64,000 bases of DNA from Limonium bicolor (GCA_023374045.1 CM041782.1:182856925-182920924); one strand, 5' to 3'. Positions 49,906-60,903 are shown, numbered from the stretch's first letter. Made by a program: numbers and translations. The notes: a model not told the origin generated them from the letters alone.

Positions 49906-51313
49906 AACCTCCTCACACTTAACCTTTGCTTGTCCTCAAGCAAAGCAGGAGTAAATATCTCAGAATGCCTCAGGACCAAACCTTGGGATTGCACAAAATA
50001 AAAGTTAAGCCACAAAAACCACCCAAGAATCGATCTGCTCTTAACTGCATGTCTCTTAAACAATGAAGCACACTTTTAAAAACAAAAGATTATGAAGAAG
50101 TCAGATCATGAAATCAAAACGTAGAGTAACTCAGAACCTTCCAACCTTTTCTCTTCTCAAACCCGTGGATGACAAGGGGTGTGAAGTTCTGCCATATTCC
50201 GCAGAACCTTTCAACACCACGTACTCATGATCTAATTAAAAGATTTGCCATAAATATAAGACTTTAAAGAGCTTCTCTTTTTTTCTTTGCATACATATAA
50301 TTTTTTTTTTGCGCAAATAATTCATCCCCCAGACTTTTCTCTCCATCCTTGTAACGGTATTGGGTCTTTTATCCCAGATCAGACGACCTTAGGTAAATGG
50401 GTGATGAAGCACCCCTAGGACTTAATAACCGGATGGAAGAGGCCTGTTTTTGGTTCAGAAAATAACTTAGATCAGAGGAGTACCTTGCCTTTATCCTTCA
50501 TTCCAGACATTCTCATCATTCCCAAGGTTCCAAGTTAAACCAGTTCTAACTTCACAACTAACTTGTCCCTAGACATTTAACAAAATTCAGTCATTTGAAA
50601 ATATGATATGAGAGCACACAGCTTTGAGCAAACCAACCCTAAAGGTCATTACCGGACTCAACTCCACAACTAAAGATCCACCCAAGTATTCAACACTAAG
50701 AAGCAATCTAAGGGAATTACCCCCACATAGCCCAAAACCAAACCAAAATTAGGGCGGGAATAAATGACTGACACATTCAGAAAGATCTCCCCCTTCCTCA
50801 CACTTAAGGAGGAGCAATGTCCGCATTGTTCAGAAATTTATCACAAGAAGGAGATCGGACTAAATGTGTCAGACTCACAAGGGTGAAATGAACAGTGACA
50901 GAGTTATACACGTTAAAGCACGGGCCGAACATTAACCAAAAAGGAAAAGAAACCGAAAACTCCCTGATTTCTTTTGTGATGCTTTGAGGAAGAGGTTCTT
51001 CCTCACACTTAGTGTCCTGGTAGGGGAGAATGTTTCCTCACACTTGCTTCCAAGCAAGTGTCCGGCATGGAGTCAGCACGATATAGCATACTTGCACACA
51101 TTCAACAAACAAACAAAAAGAGAAATATGAAAGCATCACATTAGTGACAACAGTATTCAGAGAGTTAAAGATTAGAACAAACTAAAATTGAAAGAAATTA
51201 AAAATACAACCCAATCGAAATAAAAGAAAAAGGTCTAACACAACTGAAAGTGAATCCACACAGAAGTCCAGATATGGCTTCTAAACAAGAGTAGCATCAA
51301 CCAATCAACAAAA
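49906..51313 (-). other. Element H: 3' noncoding region with repeated polypurine-like tracts
   Basis: AACCTCCTCACACTTAACC (from 49906) is the complement of the purine tract next to the 3' LTR. Similar CCTCACACTT tracts lie at 50797-50806, 51001-51010 and 51036-51045. Perfect hairpins sit next to two of them: CTTTGCTTG / CAAGCAAAG (49924-49945) and ACACTTGCTT / AAGCAAGTGT (51040-51061). No gene is visible; a long T run is at 50280-50310. Confidence 0.75.
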
Positions 51314-52494
51314 TCACTGCGGGAGCGGGTAGTACGCCTGCCACTGCTGAAACTGAGCGACCATAGCCTCATAGTCCTCCTGTGAGCGGCGCGCCTGCTG
51401 CTGATGAGTCTCGATCTCCGCCTGATAGCATCGATCCATCTCCATGAAGCGGGACTCCAGCTGGTCAAACTCATAGCGAGTGACATACTCGCTTCCAGGG
51501 GCTGGCAGTGCAAGATATGCCTCCTCCTCGTCAGGTGTAGCAGTAGGAGCGGGCTCAGATGGTCCCTCACCCGCCTCTCGTTGGCGCTTCTATGGTCGCG
51601 CTGCAGCCTTCTTCCTCCATTCCCCCTCTCTAACCTCAAACCACATCTTCTTCAGAGCTCCCACATCAATAGGAGACCGCGCAACATGCAGCCCCGCAGA
51701 CGGAATGGTAACCATCTGCCTCTTAAGGATGTGGCAGAGCATGACCGGATAGCCTAGCTTGTGGCGGTCCTTGTGCTCCATAATATGTTGCATGTGTAAG
51801 AAGATCACCCACGGCAAGTAAGTAATCTCTGCAGCCCCAGCAAATGACGGATTCAGCACCGCCTGAAGAAGAAGGAAGTCAGTGTGGTTGAGGTCCGAGC
51901 TTTGATGTGGTACAACGTTCGCAGCCAGTAGTGCGAACAGGACTCTCTCCTGAGGGCTCTGAAGCGAATCAGCAGGGACGACCTGCTTTGATGGGTCATC
52001 CCCTCTGCGTCGTCGTGGTCCCTGAACCATGAGGGGGTATAGTGGTTAATAGCTGCTGCTTTGAAATCATTGGGGTTGAGGTGCTGAGGAGCTTCGGGGG
52101 CGGGATGAGGGAGGTCCAGATAGCGAGCAATCTCGAAGGTGGAGACCGTCACTCTCTCACCGTCTACAATGGACTTGATCTGGCCGTCCTGGTAGACTGC
52201 ATTCGCATAGAACATGCGCACAACTCGTTCAGAGTACTGGCCCCCCATATCCAAAATCTTGCCCCAGCCAAATGGGTTTAATAATGCCCTCAGTCCCAGC
52301 TGTTGCTCCAGTTCCGGTACCACACACCTCTCAGCAATGATATCCATCTCTTTTGCGAACCACTCTCGGGCTGCATCATTTCTAAATTCATTTTCTGGAG
52401 CTCGACGGCTGGAGCTTGCACCAGCCCTTGCAGCCCTCTTACCACGGCCTGTGAATCTGCTCAGCATCTGCACAATAAGGGTACCCAATGTCAA
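51314..52494 (-). pseudogene. Element H extra 3' ORF (plant transposon protein-like)
   Basis: The ORF starts at 52494 and has a basic N-terminus, then WFAKEMDIIAERCVVPELE, FGWGKILDMGG and YSERVVRMFYANAVY, then VTVSTFEIARYLDLP. This pattern (core, aromatic ...VRMFYANA..., then a ...V..VSTFEIA... segment) resembles the putative plant transposon protein family found in the 3' ORF of Athila-type elements; that name is by recall, not search. The frame shifts once around 51990-52030 into the frame of 52030-51590. A TAG at 51590-51592 interrupts it, but the same frame continues as an acidic, Gln- and Glu-rich tail to a stop at 51314. No membrane segment is obvious, so env is not supported. The ORF 51235-51639 in another frame is a shadow. 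Confidence 0.7.
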
Positions 52495-53737
52495 TTAAAC
52501 GAATTCAACGAAATAGTTCTATTGACCGAATCTATCCAAATTCGACAGAGTGTCCCCTAAAAATTTATTATTCTCCACAGCACAGATTTAGCAGCTTTTC
52601 ATTTGCAACTGAGAATTATTACCATTGACCAGCAGAGATTTAACCAACAGGAAATTCTATAGTCCAACCGTTTGTAACACTATCTCAGTCAATGGTTCTA
52701 TCTCACCATGCAGAATCCACATATTCAAAATAACACATCAAAATAATGTGGTTCGACCAATTCTACCAACAATTCAACCCACAACAAAAATTGAATCTAA
52801 TACATGCAGATTCAGTCAAACACACTTAACTCAAACAGCACCTTCTCGGCTAAGTTGCCACAGTTTGCTCAACTTAGTCACAACAACAATAAAAGAAGTT
52901 AAGAAGTAGAGAAAATACCTCGTTCAAGTTGAATGGAAGACTAGAAACAAGTAACACAAAGCAATCTGCAGGAATCGAACTCAAAAACCCCCAAATCTGA
53001 TAGTTAAGGTCGAACTGGTTTTGTTCAAAATCGGACTGATTGGAGATTTTTTTTTTCTGGTTGATTTCGAGGCCTAGAGTGGTAGAGATTTGAAAAACGA
53101 GCAGTTTGGTACCAAGATTGAGAGATTTGGTGGAGATTTGAGGGAGTTGGGTGAGATTGGCGAAGAAGGGAATGGAGGGCGCCGCGGCTGTCGAGAGGGT
53201 GAAGAAAGGATTAGGGAAATTTTTAGTCCGTCGCGCCCTCTTTTAATTCAGAATTTTCGGGCTGTCCGAACTTCAATGTTCGGACAGAAGTTCGGACATA
53301 CGTACCTGGATTGTGCTTCGCATTATGTCCAAACTTCGAAGCTCGGACCGAAGTTCGGACATCTCGTATTTCCATTTCGCCAGACTCTCGTGTTGGGTCC
53401 GAACTTCGATGTCCGAACCGAAGTTCAGACATATCGTTTTGCACAGCCCTCAGACTCTCGAACTGAGTCCGAACTTCAATCTTCGGACTGAAGTTCGGAC
53501 ATCACCAAAAATGCACCAATTTGTTTCTTTTTGAGCTCCCAACCACTAACAAAAACATTATCCTAAAACAAAACTATAAACAACAAATAGCACAAAATAA
53601 AAGTACCGAAAACACTGGGTTGCCTCCCAGTCAGCTGCTCTTCTTTAATGTCTTTAGCTAGACAATTTCTGCTTGATCAATCAGAGAGGTGTGATGAGCA
53701 GCTCTACAACAGCCTACAGCGAATTCCTTCAGCCTTC
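52495..53737 (-). other. Element H: spacer between integrase and extra ORF
   Basis: About 1.2 kb without a supported gene. On the element's strand the hairpin array 53264-53500 comes first, then a pyrimidine-rich leader-like stretch with an acceptor-like TCACCCTCTCGACAG near 53187-53201, then AT-rich sequence up to the extra ORF. ORFs 53090-53491 and 53313-53534 run through the array. Confidence 0.65.
53264..53500 (-). repeat. Hairpin array H, internal (4 units)
   Basis: Units at 53264-53297, 53327-53360, 53397-53430 and 53467-53500, all 34 bp and all 8-6-8-4-8 on the plus strand. Arms are GTCCGAAC or close variants with GTTCGGAC. Starts are 63, 70 and 70 bp apart. The same module is in the LTRs, so it is present at two functionally different places of one element. 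Confidence 0.92.
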
Positions 53738-55070
53738 TCAATTCTTTCCGCATTCGCCAAGAGAATTTTTCACGTTCGAACTCGTCTCTTGAGAATTCAT
53801 TATTGCTGTAGGATTGGATTCACTCTCCAAAAAGAATATTGCCTGCAAGGGAAAAAGATTATGATCAGTACCAAGATAGCCTTTTAATCGAGCACCATTT
53901 ACCTTAAAGGTTTCACCAGCCTTATTCTCCAGCTCGTATGCTCCATAGGATGTAACTCCCACAACTCTGAAGGGGCCTGACCAATGTGACTTCAGCTTCC
54001 CAGGGAAGAGACGTAGCCTAGAGTTAAAGAGCAGCACTAGATCCCCCACTTTGAAGTCTCTCTTTTGTATCATCCGGTCGTGGATCCTTTTGGTGCTCTT
54101 TATAGATTCTTGCTATCGTACGCCTGGTCTCTCAGTTCCTCCAACTCAGAAAGCTGAAATCCCTTTCTCTCCAGCATCACACAATCAAAGTTAAGAGCCT
54201 TTAAAGCCCAATAAGCTCTGTGCTCTAGCTCAACTGGGAGATGACAAGCCTTCCCGTATACAGCTTAAAAGGTGACATCCCAATGGGAGTCTTGAATGCA
54301 GTTCTAAGCCCACAGAGCATCGTCAAGCTTGATAGACCAATCCTTCCTGGAGGAGTTGACTGTCTTCTGGAGAATCCATTTAGCTCTCGGTTACTCACTT
54401 CTGCTTGCCCATTAGTTTGGGGGTGATAAGGTAAAGCAACCTTATGAGTCACCCCGTACTTCGTCATCAGAGAATCAAAAGCCTTGTTGCAAAAGTGAGA
54501 ACCTCCGTCACTGATGATAGCTCTTGGCACACCAAATCTGGTGAAGATGTTCTTCTTCAAGAATTTCACCACAGTTCTGCGTCAGCAGAAGAGCAGGGGA
54601 TTGCTTCGACCCATTTGGAAACATAATCTACACAACGAGGATGTAGTGGTTTCCGTGAGAAGAAGGAAATGGGCCGTGAAGTCAATACCCCAGACATCAA
54701 ACAGTTCAACTTCAAGGATTCCCTTTTGAGGCATCTCATGCCTTCTTGAAGTGTTCCCCATCCTCTGGCATTATCACATTGAGCACAGAAGCGGTGGACA
54801 TCTTTGTGTAGAGTGGGCCAGTAAAAACCACACTCTAACACCTTAGCGCTGTCCTAGTAGGACCGTGGTGACCACCTGCCTCTCGGGAATGGCAGAACTC
54901 AATACACTGTTACCTCTTCATCAGGGAGACATCTTCTGATTAAACCATCAGCACAACTCTGAAGAGATAGGGGTCCTCCCAAACGTAATGACGGGTTCAG
55001 ACAGAAACTTCTTCCTCTGGTTGTAACTTAGATCATGGGGAACCAAACCAGAGGCAAGATAGTTAGCCAG
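53738..55070 (-). pseudogene. pol: Element H integrase region, broken
   Basis: Integrase joins the retrotransposon DNA to the target. In pieces one sees the N-terminal zinc-binding region (a CHS...GGHH segment near 54880, later FCAQC), the first catalytic Asp (DVWGIDF near 54690), the second Asp in AIISDGGSHF and the Glu in HPQTNGQAEVSNREL (ORF 54572-54225), and the C-terminal GPF..V..YGAYEL part (ORF 54073-53738). The pieces lie in different frames, so at least two frameshifts and several stops are present. The catalytic residues are still readable. No chromodomain is seen, as expected for Athila. Confidence 0.85.
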
Positions 55071-56447
55071 TCAGTACCATGGCTCTTTAACTTTCCCAAT
55101 TACAAAGACCGTTTCGTCGGGAAAGAATTCATTTATGGGGACCCCGTCATCTGGAGTCTCAAGCCTAGATAAATGATCTGCTACCCCATTCTGCTTTCCT
55201 TGCTTATCAACAACTTCCAAGTCGAACTCTTGGAGAAGCAGGATCCATCTTAGGAGTCTAGGCTTAGAATCATTCTTTTGGAACAAGTATTTCAAGGCAG
55301 AGTGGTCGGTGTGAGCAATTACCTTACTCCCCAGCAAATAAGGCCTGAACTTGTCAAGAGCGAACACCACAGCAAGTAGCTCCTTTTCAGTGGTGGTGTA
55401 GTTCTTTTGAGGCTCCGACAGTGTCTTACTTGCATACGTGATAACCCTCAATATTTTATCCTTCCTTTGACAGAGTGCAGCACCAACAGCAAAGTCACTA
55501 GCATCTGTCATGACCTCAAAAGGAAGGGTCCAGTCAGGGGGCACCACTATGGGAGCCGAGATGAGTTTACTCTTGATAGTCTGGAAGGCCTTCAAGCATT
55601 CTTCTGAGAAGTGAAATTTTACATCTTTCTGCAGAAGATCAGACAAGGGCTTCGCAATTTTTGAAAAGTCCAGGATGAACCTTCGATAGAACCCTGCGTG
55701 ACCCAGAAAAGATCTAACTCCTCTGACTGAAGTGGGAGGAGGTAACCCCTCAATGACTTCCACCTCTACCTTGTCCACTTGAATACCGTCTTTTGAGACC
55801 CTGTGACCGAGCACTATACCCTCATGTACCATGAAATGGCACTTCTCCCAATTTAAAACCAGGTGGGTCTCCTCACATCTGCCTAGTATCTGGTCCAGCT
55901 GATCCAGACACACATCAAAACTCTGGCCATATACCGAGAAGTCGTCCATGAAGACTTCTATGCTTTTCTCAATAAACTCATTGAAAATGGCCATCATACA
56001 CCGCTGGAATGTGGCTGGTGCATTGCAAAGACCAAATGGCATCCTCCTATATGCGAAAGTGCCATACGGGCAGGTGAAGGTGGTCTTCTCCTGATCCTCT
56101 GGCGCAATGGGGATCTGGAAATACCCTCTGTACCCATCATGGAAACAGTAAAACTCCTGCCCAGCTAGCCGCTCTAACATCTGATCAATAAATGGCAGCG
56201 GGAAGTGGTCCTTCCTTGTGGCTTCGTTTAACCGCCGGTAATCGATGCACATCCTCCAGCCAGTGGTCTGTCTTTGAGGCACCAATTCTCCCTTATCATT
56301 GGGCACCACCACAATTCCTCATTTCTTGGGAACGACTTGAACAGGAGATACCCAGCGGCTATTAGAGATAGGGTAAATGATGCCTGCATCCAAGAGCTTC
56401 AGGACCTCAGCTTTCACTACTTCCTTCAAGTTTGGGTTTAATCTCCT
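55071..56447 (-). pseudogene. pol: Element H reverse transcriptase and RNase H
   Basis: The open stretch of 413 codons starts at 56312 by convention only (GTG, not a real start); coding continues upstream through a TGA at 56319-56321. RT motifs: CIDYRRLN (residues 22-29), [10 protein letters not shown] (usual family form FLDGYSGY), [11 protein letters not shown], and the catalytic FMDDFSVYG (121-129). RNase H follows with TDAS (269-272), [10 protein letters not shown] and [10 protein letters not shown], ending ADHLSRLE. The stop at 55071-55073 is inside the connection to integrase. The Asp residues of RT and RNase H are intact, so this part decayed little. Confidence 0.93.
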
Positions 56448-56948
56448 CTAGGGCTGCCTCACTGGCTTGATACTGTCTTCCATGTAGATCCGATGAGTGC
56501 AGAACCCTGGACTAATACCCTTAATATCTGCCACTGACCACCCCAAAGCTCCCTTATGCTTTCTTAATACTTCCAGAAGTCTTCTTTCCTGCGAAACAGA
56601 CAAAGAAGAAGAAATAATAACAGGCAGGGCGCTACCCTCTGCCAAGAAAGCATATTTAAGGTTTGAAGGGAGAGTTTTTAATTCAAGAGTAGGGGGTTTC
56701 TCTGCTGAAGGAATGAGCCTCTGAGTAGGCCTGTCCAGTGGCTCCACAGGAGGAGCATGAGGGCGAAAGTAGGTTCGTCCCTGATTGAGCTGCTGGACAA
56801 TAGTAGCTACCTCAGCGCTCTCCTTGTCATCCTCAATCGAGTGGCATAACACCTGCTCTAGCAAATCATAATCCTCACGCAGAAAAGAAGAGTCATTAGT
56901 ATCTTTAATGACAAACGAATCATAGTCATCAGAACAATCAACATCCAC
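56448..56948 (-). pseudogene. pol: Element H RT N-terminal linker
   Basis: This segment is in the same frame as gag-protease and RT, between the stops TAA (56949-56951) and TAG (56448-56450). The first half is acidic; the second half holds LELKTLPSNLKYAF and GWSVADIKGISPGFCTHRI, the usual sequence just before Ty3/gypsy RT. The start at 56948 is a GTG produced by the preceding stop, not a real start. Confidence 0.85.
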
Positions 56949-58496
56949 TTAAAGCACAATATGAGAGGAAGCATTTGTGCTCATCATCTTTGTAATATCA
57001 AAACTAAGTTCCTCATTATTAAATTTAAGGGTGATCTTTCCTTTGTCAACATCAATGACAGTTTTAGCAGTTCGCAGGAACGGTCTACCCAAAATTAATG
57101 GCACTTCAACATCCTCATCCATATCAAGAATAACAAAATCCACAGGGAAGAAGAAGTTACCAGCACCTACCACAACGTTCTCAACCATACCACGAGGTTT
57201 GATTGAGGAACGATCAGCCAATTGCAAATTGAAATTGATCGGGATAAGCTCACCAGCATGAAGCTTCCTAAACATTGAATATGGCATTAAATTTATGCTC
57301 GCTCCAAGGTCGCAGAGTCTATACCCACATTCCATGTCTCCAATGGTGCATGGGATGATGGGCTGCCCTGGATCTCCACACTTTGGAGGGAGCTTCTGCT
57401 GGATGGCTGCAGAGCACGTCTCTGTCAGCTGAACAATCTCCCTTTCCTTGAACCTTCGCTTGTTAGAAATCAAATCCTTCACAAAGTGAGCATAATTAGG
57501 CATTTGCTTGATAGCATCAATCAAGGGGATATTAATTGTAAGCTTCAAAAATACACTCAAAAATTTCCCAAATTGATCATCAAGCTCTTTTTCTTTCAAT
57601 CTATTAGGGAAAGAAAGTTCCTTAGGAACCACCTTACCCTTGGAGTTTTTAGCATTTAAAATATGAGAAGGGAAAGAAATAGGAGCCTGGGTCTCCTCAA
57701 CAACTACCTCAGGAGGGGCTGAGGGCCCTGACGGTACACCAGTGCTAGAAGAAGGACGACCGGTCTCCTCGTCAGCTTGGTCCTCAGCCACTTGATTTCT
57801 TCTCATTAACTGCTTCCCACTTCTTAAGGTAACTGCCGCCACCTCTTCAGAATCTGAACAGTCCTCAACTACCACGGTATCTGAGACTGTCACTGCTTTC
57901 AACTGAGCTTTAGGATTGGGGTCTGGTTGGGAAGGCAGTGATCCAGACGGTCTCTGCTGCAGAAGGAACTGAGTCAACTGACTCATCGTTCCCTGCATCT
58001 CCACCATGGCGTTCTCAAGTTTCTGCTGACCAGCTGCCAGATTCTGATTTATTACGGTCTGTTGTTCTTGAGAGGCCATTAGTTTATCCATCATCTCCTT
58101 CAAATTAGCATTGTTGTACTGACCAATTACATTTGCCTCCTCAGTCTGCCTCATCTCAGCAACCATCGGGCAGTCATCATAATCATGGTTGTCTCCGCAC
58201 TGAGAACAGCATACCTCATTTGGACCAGTAGACACCTTCTTGACGGAGTGCACAGATGTCTGTCCCATAGTGAGCTGCTCGAGCATCTTCGCCATGTTAC
58301 CCACTGTAGTGCTTAAGTGGGCCTGCTCAGCAGCAATTTGCTCCATCATAGGATCTAGAGTCCGAGAGGAAGTCTGCCCAACTGTGAAAACTCTTCCACC
58401 ACTGTTGCTCCACTAGCAGAGCTCCTCGCAGTAGGACTCCATGGCTGACATAAATTCTTCCCCACTTTTAGCCAGCAAATTTCCACCTAGTGCAGC
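56949..58496 (-). pseudogene. gag-pro: Element H gag C-terminal part and protease
   Basis: It continues the gag frame after a TGA (58497-58499) and a TAG (58413-58415). In the open part from 58349: a zinc-knuckle-like CSQC...H....C near residues 48-60 (CX2CX3HX4C), Gln-rich coiled segments at about 80-135, an acidic Ser/Pro-rich linker, and an aspartic protease with LCDLGASINLMP at about 344-355 and VPLILGRPFLRTA further on. The protease cuts the polyprotein and acts as a dimer. The active-site DLG fits the Athila form. It ends at a TAA at 56949-56951; RT continues in the same frame. Confidence 0.92.
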
Positions 58497-59174
58497 TCAG
58501 ACCTCGCCTCTATGCTCATCTCTCAGCCCTTGGAAGAACCCCTGGGCCAAGGATGTCATGTTCTGACCATGATGAGGGCACTGGCGGAGCAGCTCCTTGA
58601 ATCTATCCCAAGCTTCGCAGATTGTCTCACTGTCGGACTGTCTGAAGGCGGTCAGGTCAGCGATCATCTGTCTGGTCCGGGAGATGGGGATATACTTCTC
58701 ATAAAACCTCTCCGTCATCAGCTCCCAGGTAGTGATGATACCTGGTGGTAGATGGTGGAACCACTTCGATGCTTCCCCTGATAGACTGTGCTGAAATAGG
58801 CACAACCGAGCATACTCCTCCAGCCCCTGAGACATCCCCAACGAATCCAGATGGACTAAGAAACGATGGACATGGTCGAGCGCATCAGCCAGGTCTGCAC
58901 CTGAGAAGGTCCCTGCTGGATGATTCCTGACAGCATTTGTTTGATGGCTTGGTTTTAACTTTTGCCATTCTGCTGTGAGGTTTGGTAGAGTCACAGGTCC
59001 TCTTCTAGGAGCAGCTGGCGGGCGATTAATTCTTCCCAATGTGGATTGCTCGTTATTTACCGGTCCGTTGGCAGCCATGGTGAAGGTGAGTGCTCTTCTC
59101 GCCCTATGAGCGGTACGGTTGATCTCTGGGTCTAAATTGAATCTTGGGGGGCCTCGAGATCGGGTGCCGTGCAT
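58497..59174 (-). pseudogene. gag: Element H gag, capsid part
   Basis: The ATG at 59172-59174 is the first in frame after the PBS, with an 87-base leader. The protein forms the virus-like particle coat. It has a basic Arg-rich start, then WQKLKPSHQ, ...LCLFQHSLSGEASKWFHHLPPGIITTWELM, then F..KYIP...R..I..F.Q...E....AW.RFKELLRQCPHHG, the conserved Athila/Ty3 gag core. It ends at TGA 58497-58499, where the homologous continuation follows in frame (AALGGNLLAKS...), so the stop is a lesion, plausibly CGA to TGA. Confidence 0.93.
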
Positions 59175-59243
59175 TCACCAAACACCTTCACAGTTACACA
59201 AAACAAATTAAATAAAATAAAAACAATTGACAACCAAGGCAAA

Positions 59244-59279
59244 GGACTTGACAAAGTCAAGTCCCCGGCAACGGCGCCA
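59244..59279 (-). promoter_or_regulatory. PBS of element H with adjacent hairpin
   Basis: On the minus strand TGGCGCCGTTGCCGGGGA (59279-59262) follows the LTR after three bases, the usual Athila primer site (Asp tRNA type). GGACTTGAC (59244-59252) and GTCAAGTCC (59256-59264) form a perfect 9-bp stem with a 3-base loop that overlaps the last three PBS bases. Confidence 0.93.
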
Positions 59280-59282
59280 TTT

Positions 59283-60898
59283 TGCAAACAGGTAAAATTG
59301 ATCTACTAAAAACTAAATAGATTAATCTAGAAAATAGCAAATCAATAAGTCTCTGTCGGGTTGCAAAAATCCCGGTCACTATAGTATAGAAAGTTAAGCA
59401 ACCAGATATCGAACCGCGGGACTTGAATAAATAAGCCTAAGTCCTAAGAAAACTAGAAATTCAGGGGTTTGTGAATTGTTTTTGTGATTGAATTGAATAA
59501 ATGCAAATCAAAGTTCAAATAAACAATTAATGAAAGTGAATGATGAGTTTGATAAAGTGAGTGGAACTCCGGGTTTGGGTCGTTCTTTACTGGTTGAATC
59601 TAGTAACATCTACAATTCAATTATGAGAAACGGAAAGGCCAATTCTTTCCATCTCTTCAGTGCTAAATCCTAGTTCATTGAAGAGCTCACCTATCAGAAC
59701 ATGTCAACTCTAATCTAGCAGTTGGCAAAACACATATAGGCGGAATAAGCCCGAAGAATTGTTAATGTTTGTAGAAAAGATTATCTATCCGACTAATCTC
59801 TCCCCGAATCCCCAGGTTAATTCGAACTCCCTATTAGTCACCTTGTCTGATCCTAATAGGTTTCACAGAACAACTCTATAAACTCGCGAAATTAATAGAG
59901 AAGATGAATGATAATCATTAACCTGGAAACAATCCGTTACAGTCTCATAATCAAATTGCAGAATTCTTAACTACATTGTATCCATTATGAAAAACCCTAC
60001 CCCAGAGTTAATCCCTACTAGCCAGACATTGCAAAGAAGTAAATAAATACAATCAATATGGAATTCATCTAAAGGAAGAAAAACCCTCGAGTTGAACGAT
60101 TATCCAGAATCAATGGCTGCAGGCGCAAGGTTGATGATGATGGACTGAGTCCCTTCCGCTGAAGCTCCTCCTCAATGCTGATCGAATGCTTGATGAATGG
60201 GGATGAAGATGAAGCTGATGCTGATGGTGTGGGTGAATGGAAGGAGCGTAGTTTTTCAGCGTGAGAGTGTTGTGATGTGGTGATAGGTCATGAATCCTCT
60301 TCCTCTCATCTAATTAGGTCATTAAATAGAGTTTCCTTCCTCTTTCTCCCTTCAAAACGCCGAACTTCTGCTGAACTTTTAGTCATGTCCGAATATTGGT
60401 ATGACCTTCAATGTTCGGACACAATGCTTTGAGCGCTCCAATTCAGAAAATTTCGACTTGTGTCCGAACTTGGATGTTCGGACACAAGTTCGGACATGCA
60501 CCGTAAGCTAGAACTCCGACTTTTCTCATTGTGAATCTCGACCCATGTCCGAACTTCGATGTCCGGACCGAAGTTCGGACATTTCATCAGGCACAGCGCA
60601 CGCACTCTCGACTTGCGTCCGAGCTTGGAAGTTCGGACTCAAGCTCGGACATACCTTCAAAATCCTCTAAATTCACCGTTTTGACTCCAATTTGACCCCC
60701 GTTTGTTGCATCATTTCCCTTGTGAGTTAATCTACTGTTTCCTCGGCTTTTCTCTGCATTTAACATAGATAAAGGTATCAAGCCTTAACAAACAACAAAC
60801 CGAAGGAAAAATGTAAGATAAGTGTGGATTATTATCAATGCGCGTATAAAAATTAGGCACTAAAGACCACTAAAACCGTTCATATCTCACACTCATCA
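59283..60898 (-). repeat. 5' LTR of element H
   Basis: Length 1616 bp, TGCAAACAGG to CACTCATCA. About 1.5-2 percent different from 48296-49905 by eye. TATA-like sequence at 60320-60329 (complement). Confidence 0.95.
60387..60650 (-). repeat. Hairpin array H, 5' LTR (4 units)
   Basis: Units at 60387-60420, 60462-60495, 60547-60580 and 60617-60650 correspond to the 3' LTR array. The first unit has lost two arms here (GTCCGAAT and GTATGACC against GTCCGAAC and GTCCGACC). Confidence 0.92.
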
Positions 60899-60903
60899 CC
60901 TGG

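Larger units (their letters stand above)
48296..60898 (-). mobile_element. Element H: Athila-clade Ty3/gypsy retrotransposon, TSD CCTGG
   Basis: Total length 12603 bp. LTRs 48296-49905 (1610 bp) and 59283-60898 (1616 bp) run TG...CA on the plus strand and differ by roughly 1.5-2 percent by eye. CCTGG flanks both ends (48291-48295, 60899-60903). The element's 5' end is at 60898. Order on the minus strand: 5' LTR, PBS, gag, protease, RT, RNase H, integrase, spacer with hairpin array, extra ORF, polypurine tract, 3' LTR. The Athila assignment rests on LCDLGASINLMP protease, [11 protein letters not shown] and the extra 3' ORF. It was inserted in the gag of element E. Confidence 0.97.

Noticed and set aside
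51235..51639. Arg/Ser-rich ORF of 134 codons
   Set aside because: It is a shadow of the C-terminal tail of the extra H ORF, which reads better in another frame down to 51314.
51314..52494. Envelope-like protein
   Set aside because: The position is where Athila env-like ORFs are reported, but no signal peptide or membrane segment is visible and the core looks like a plant transposon protein family.
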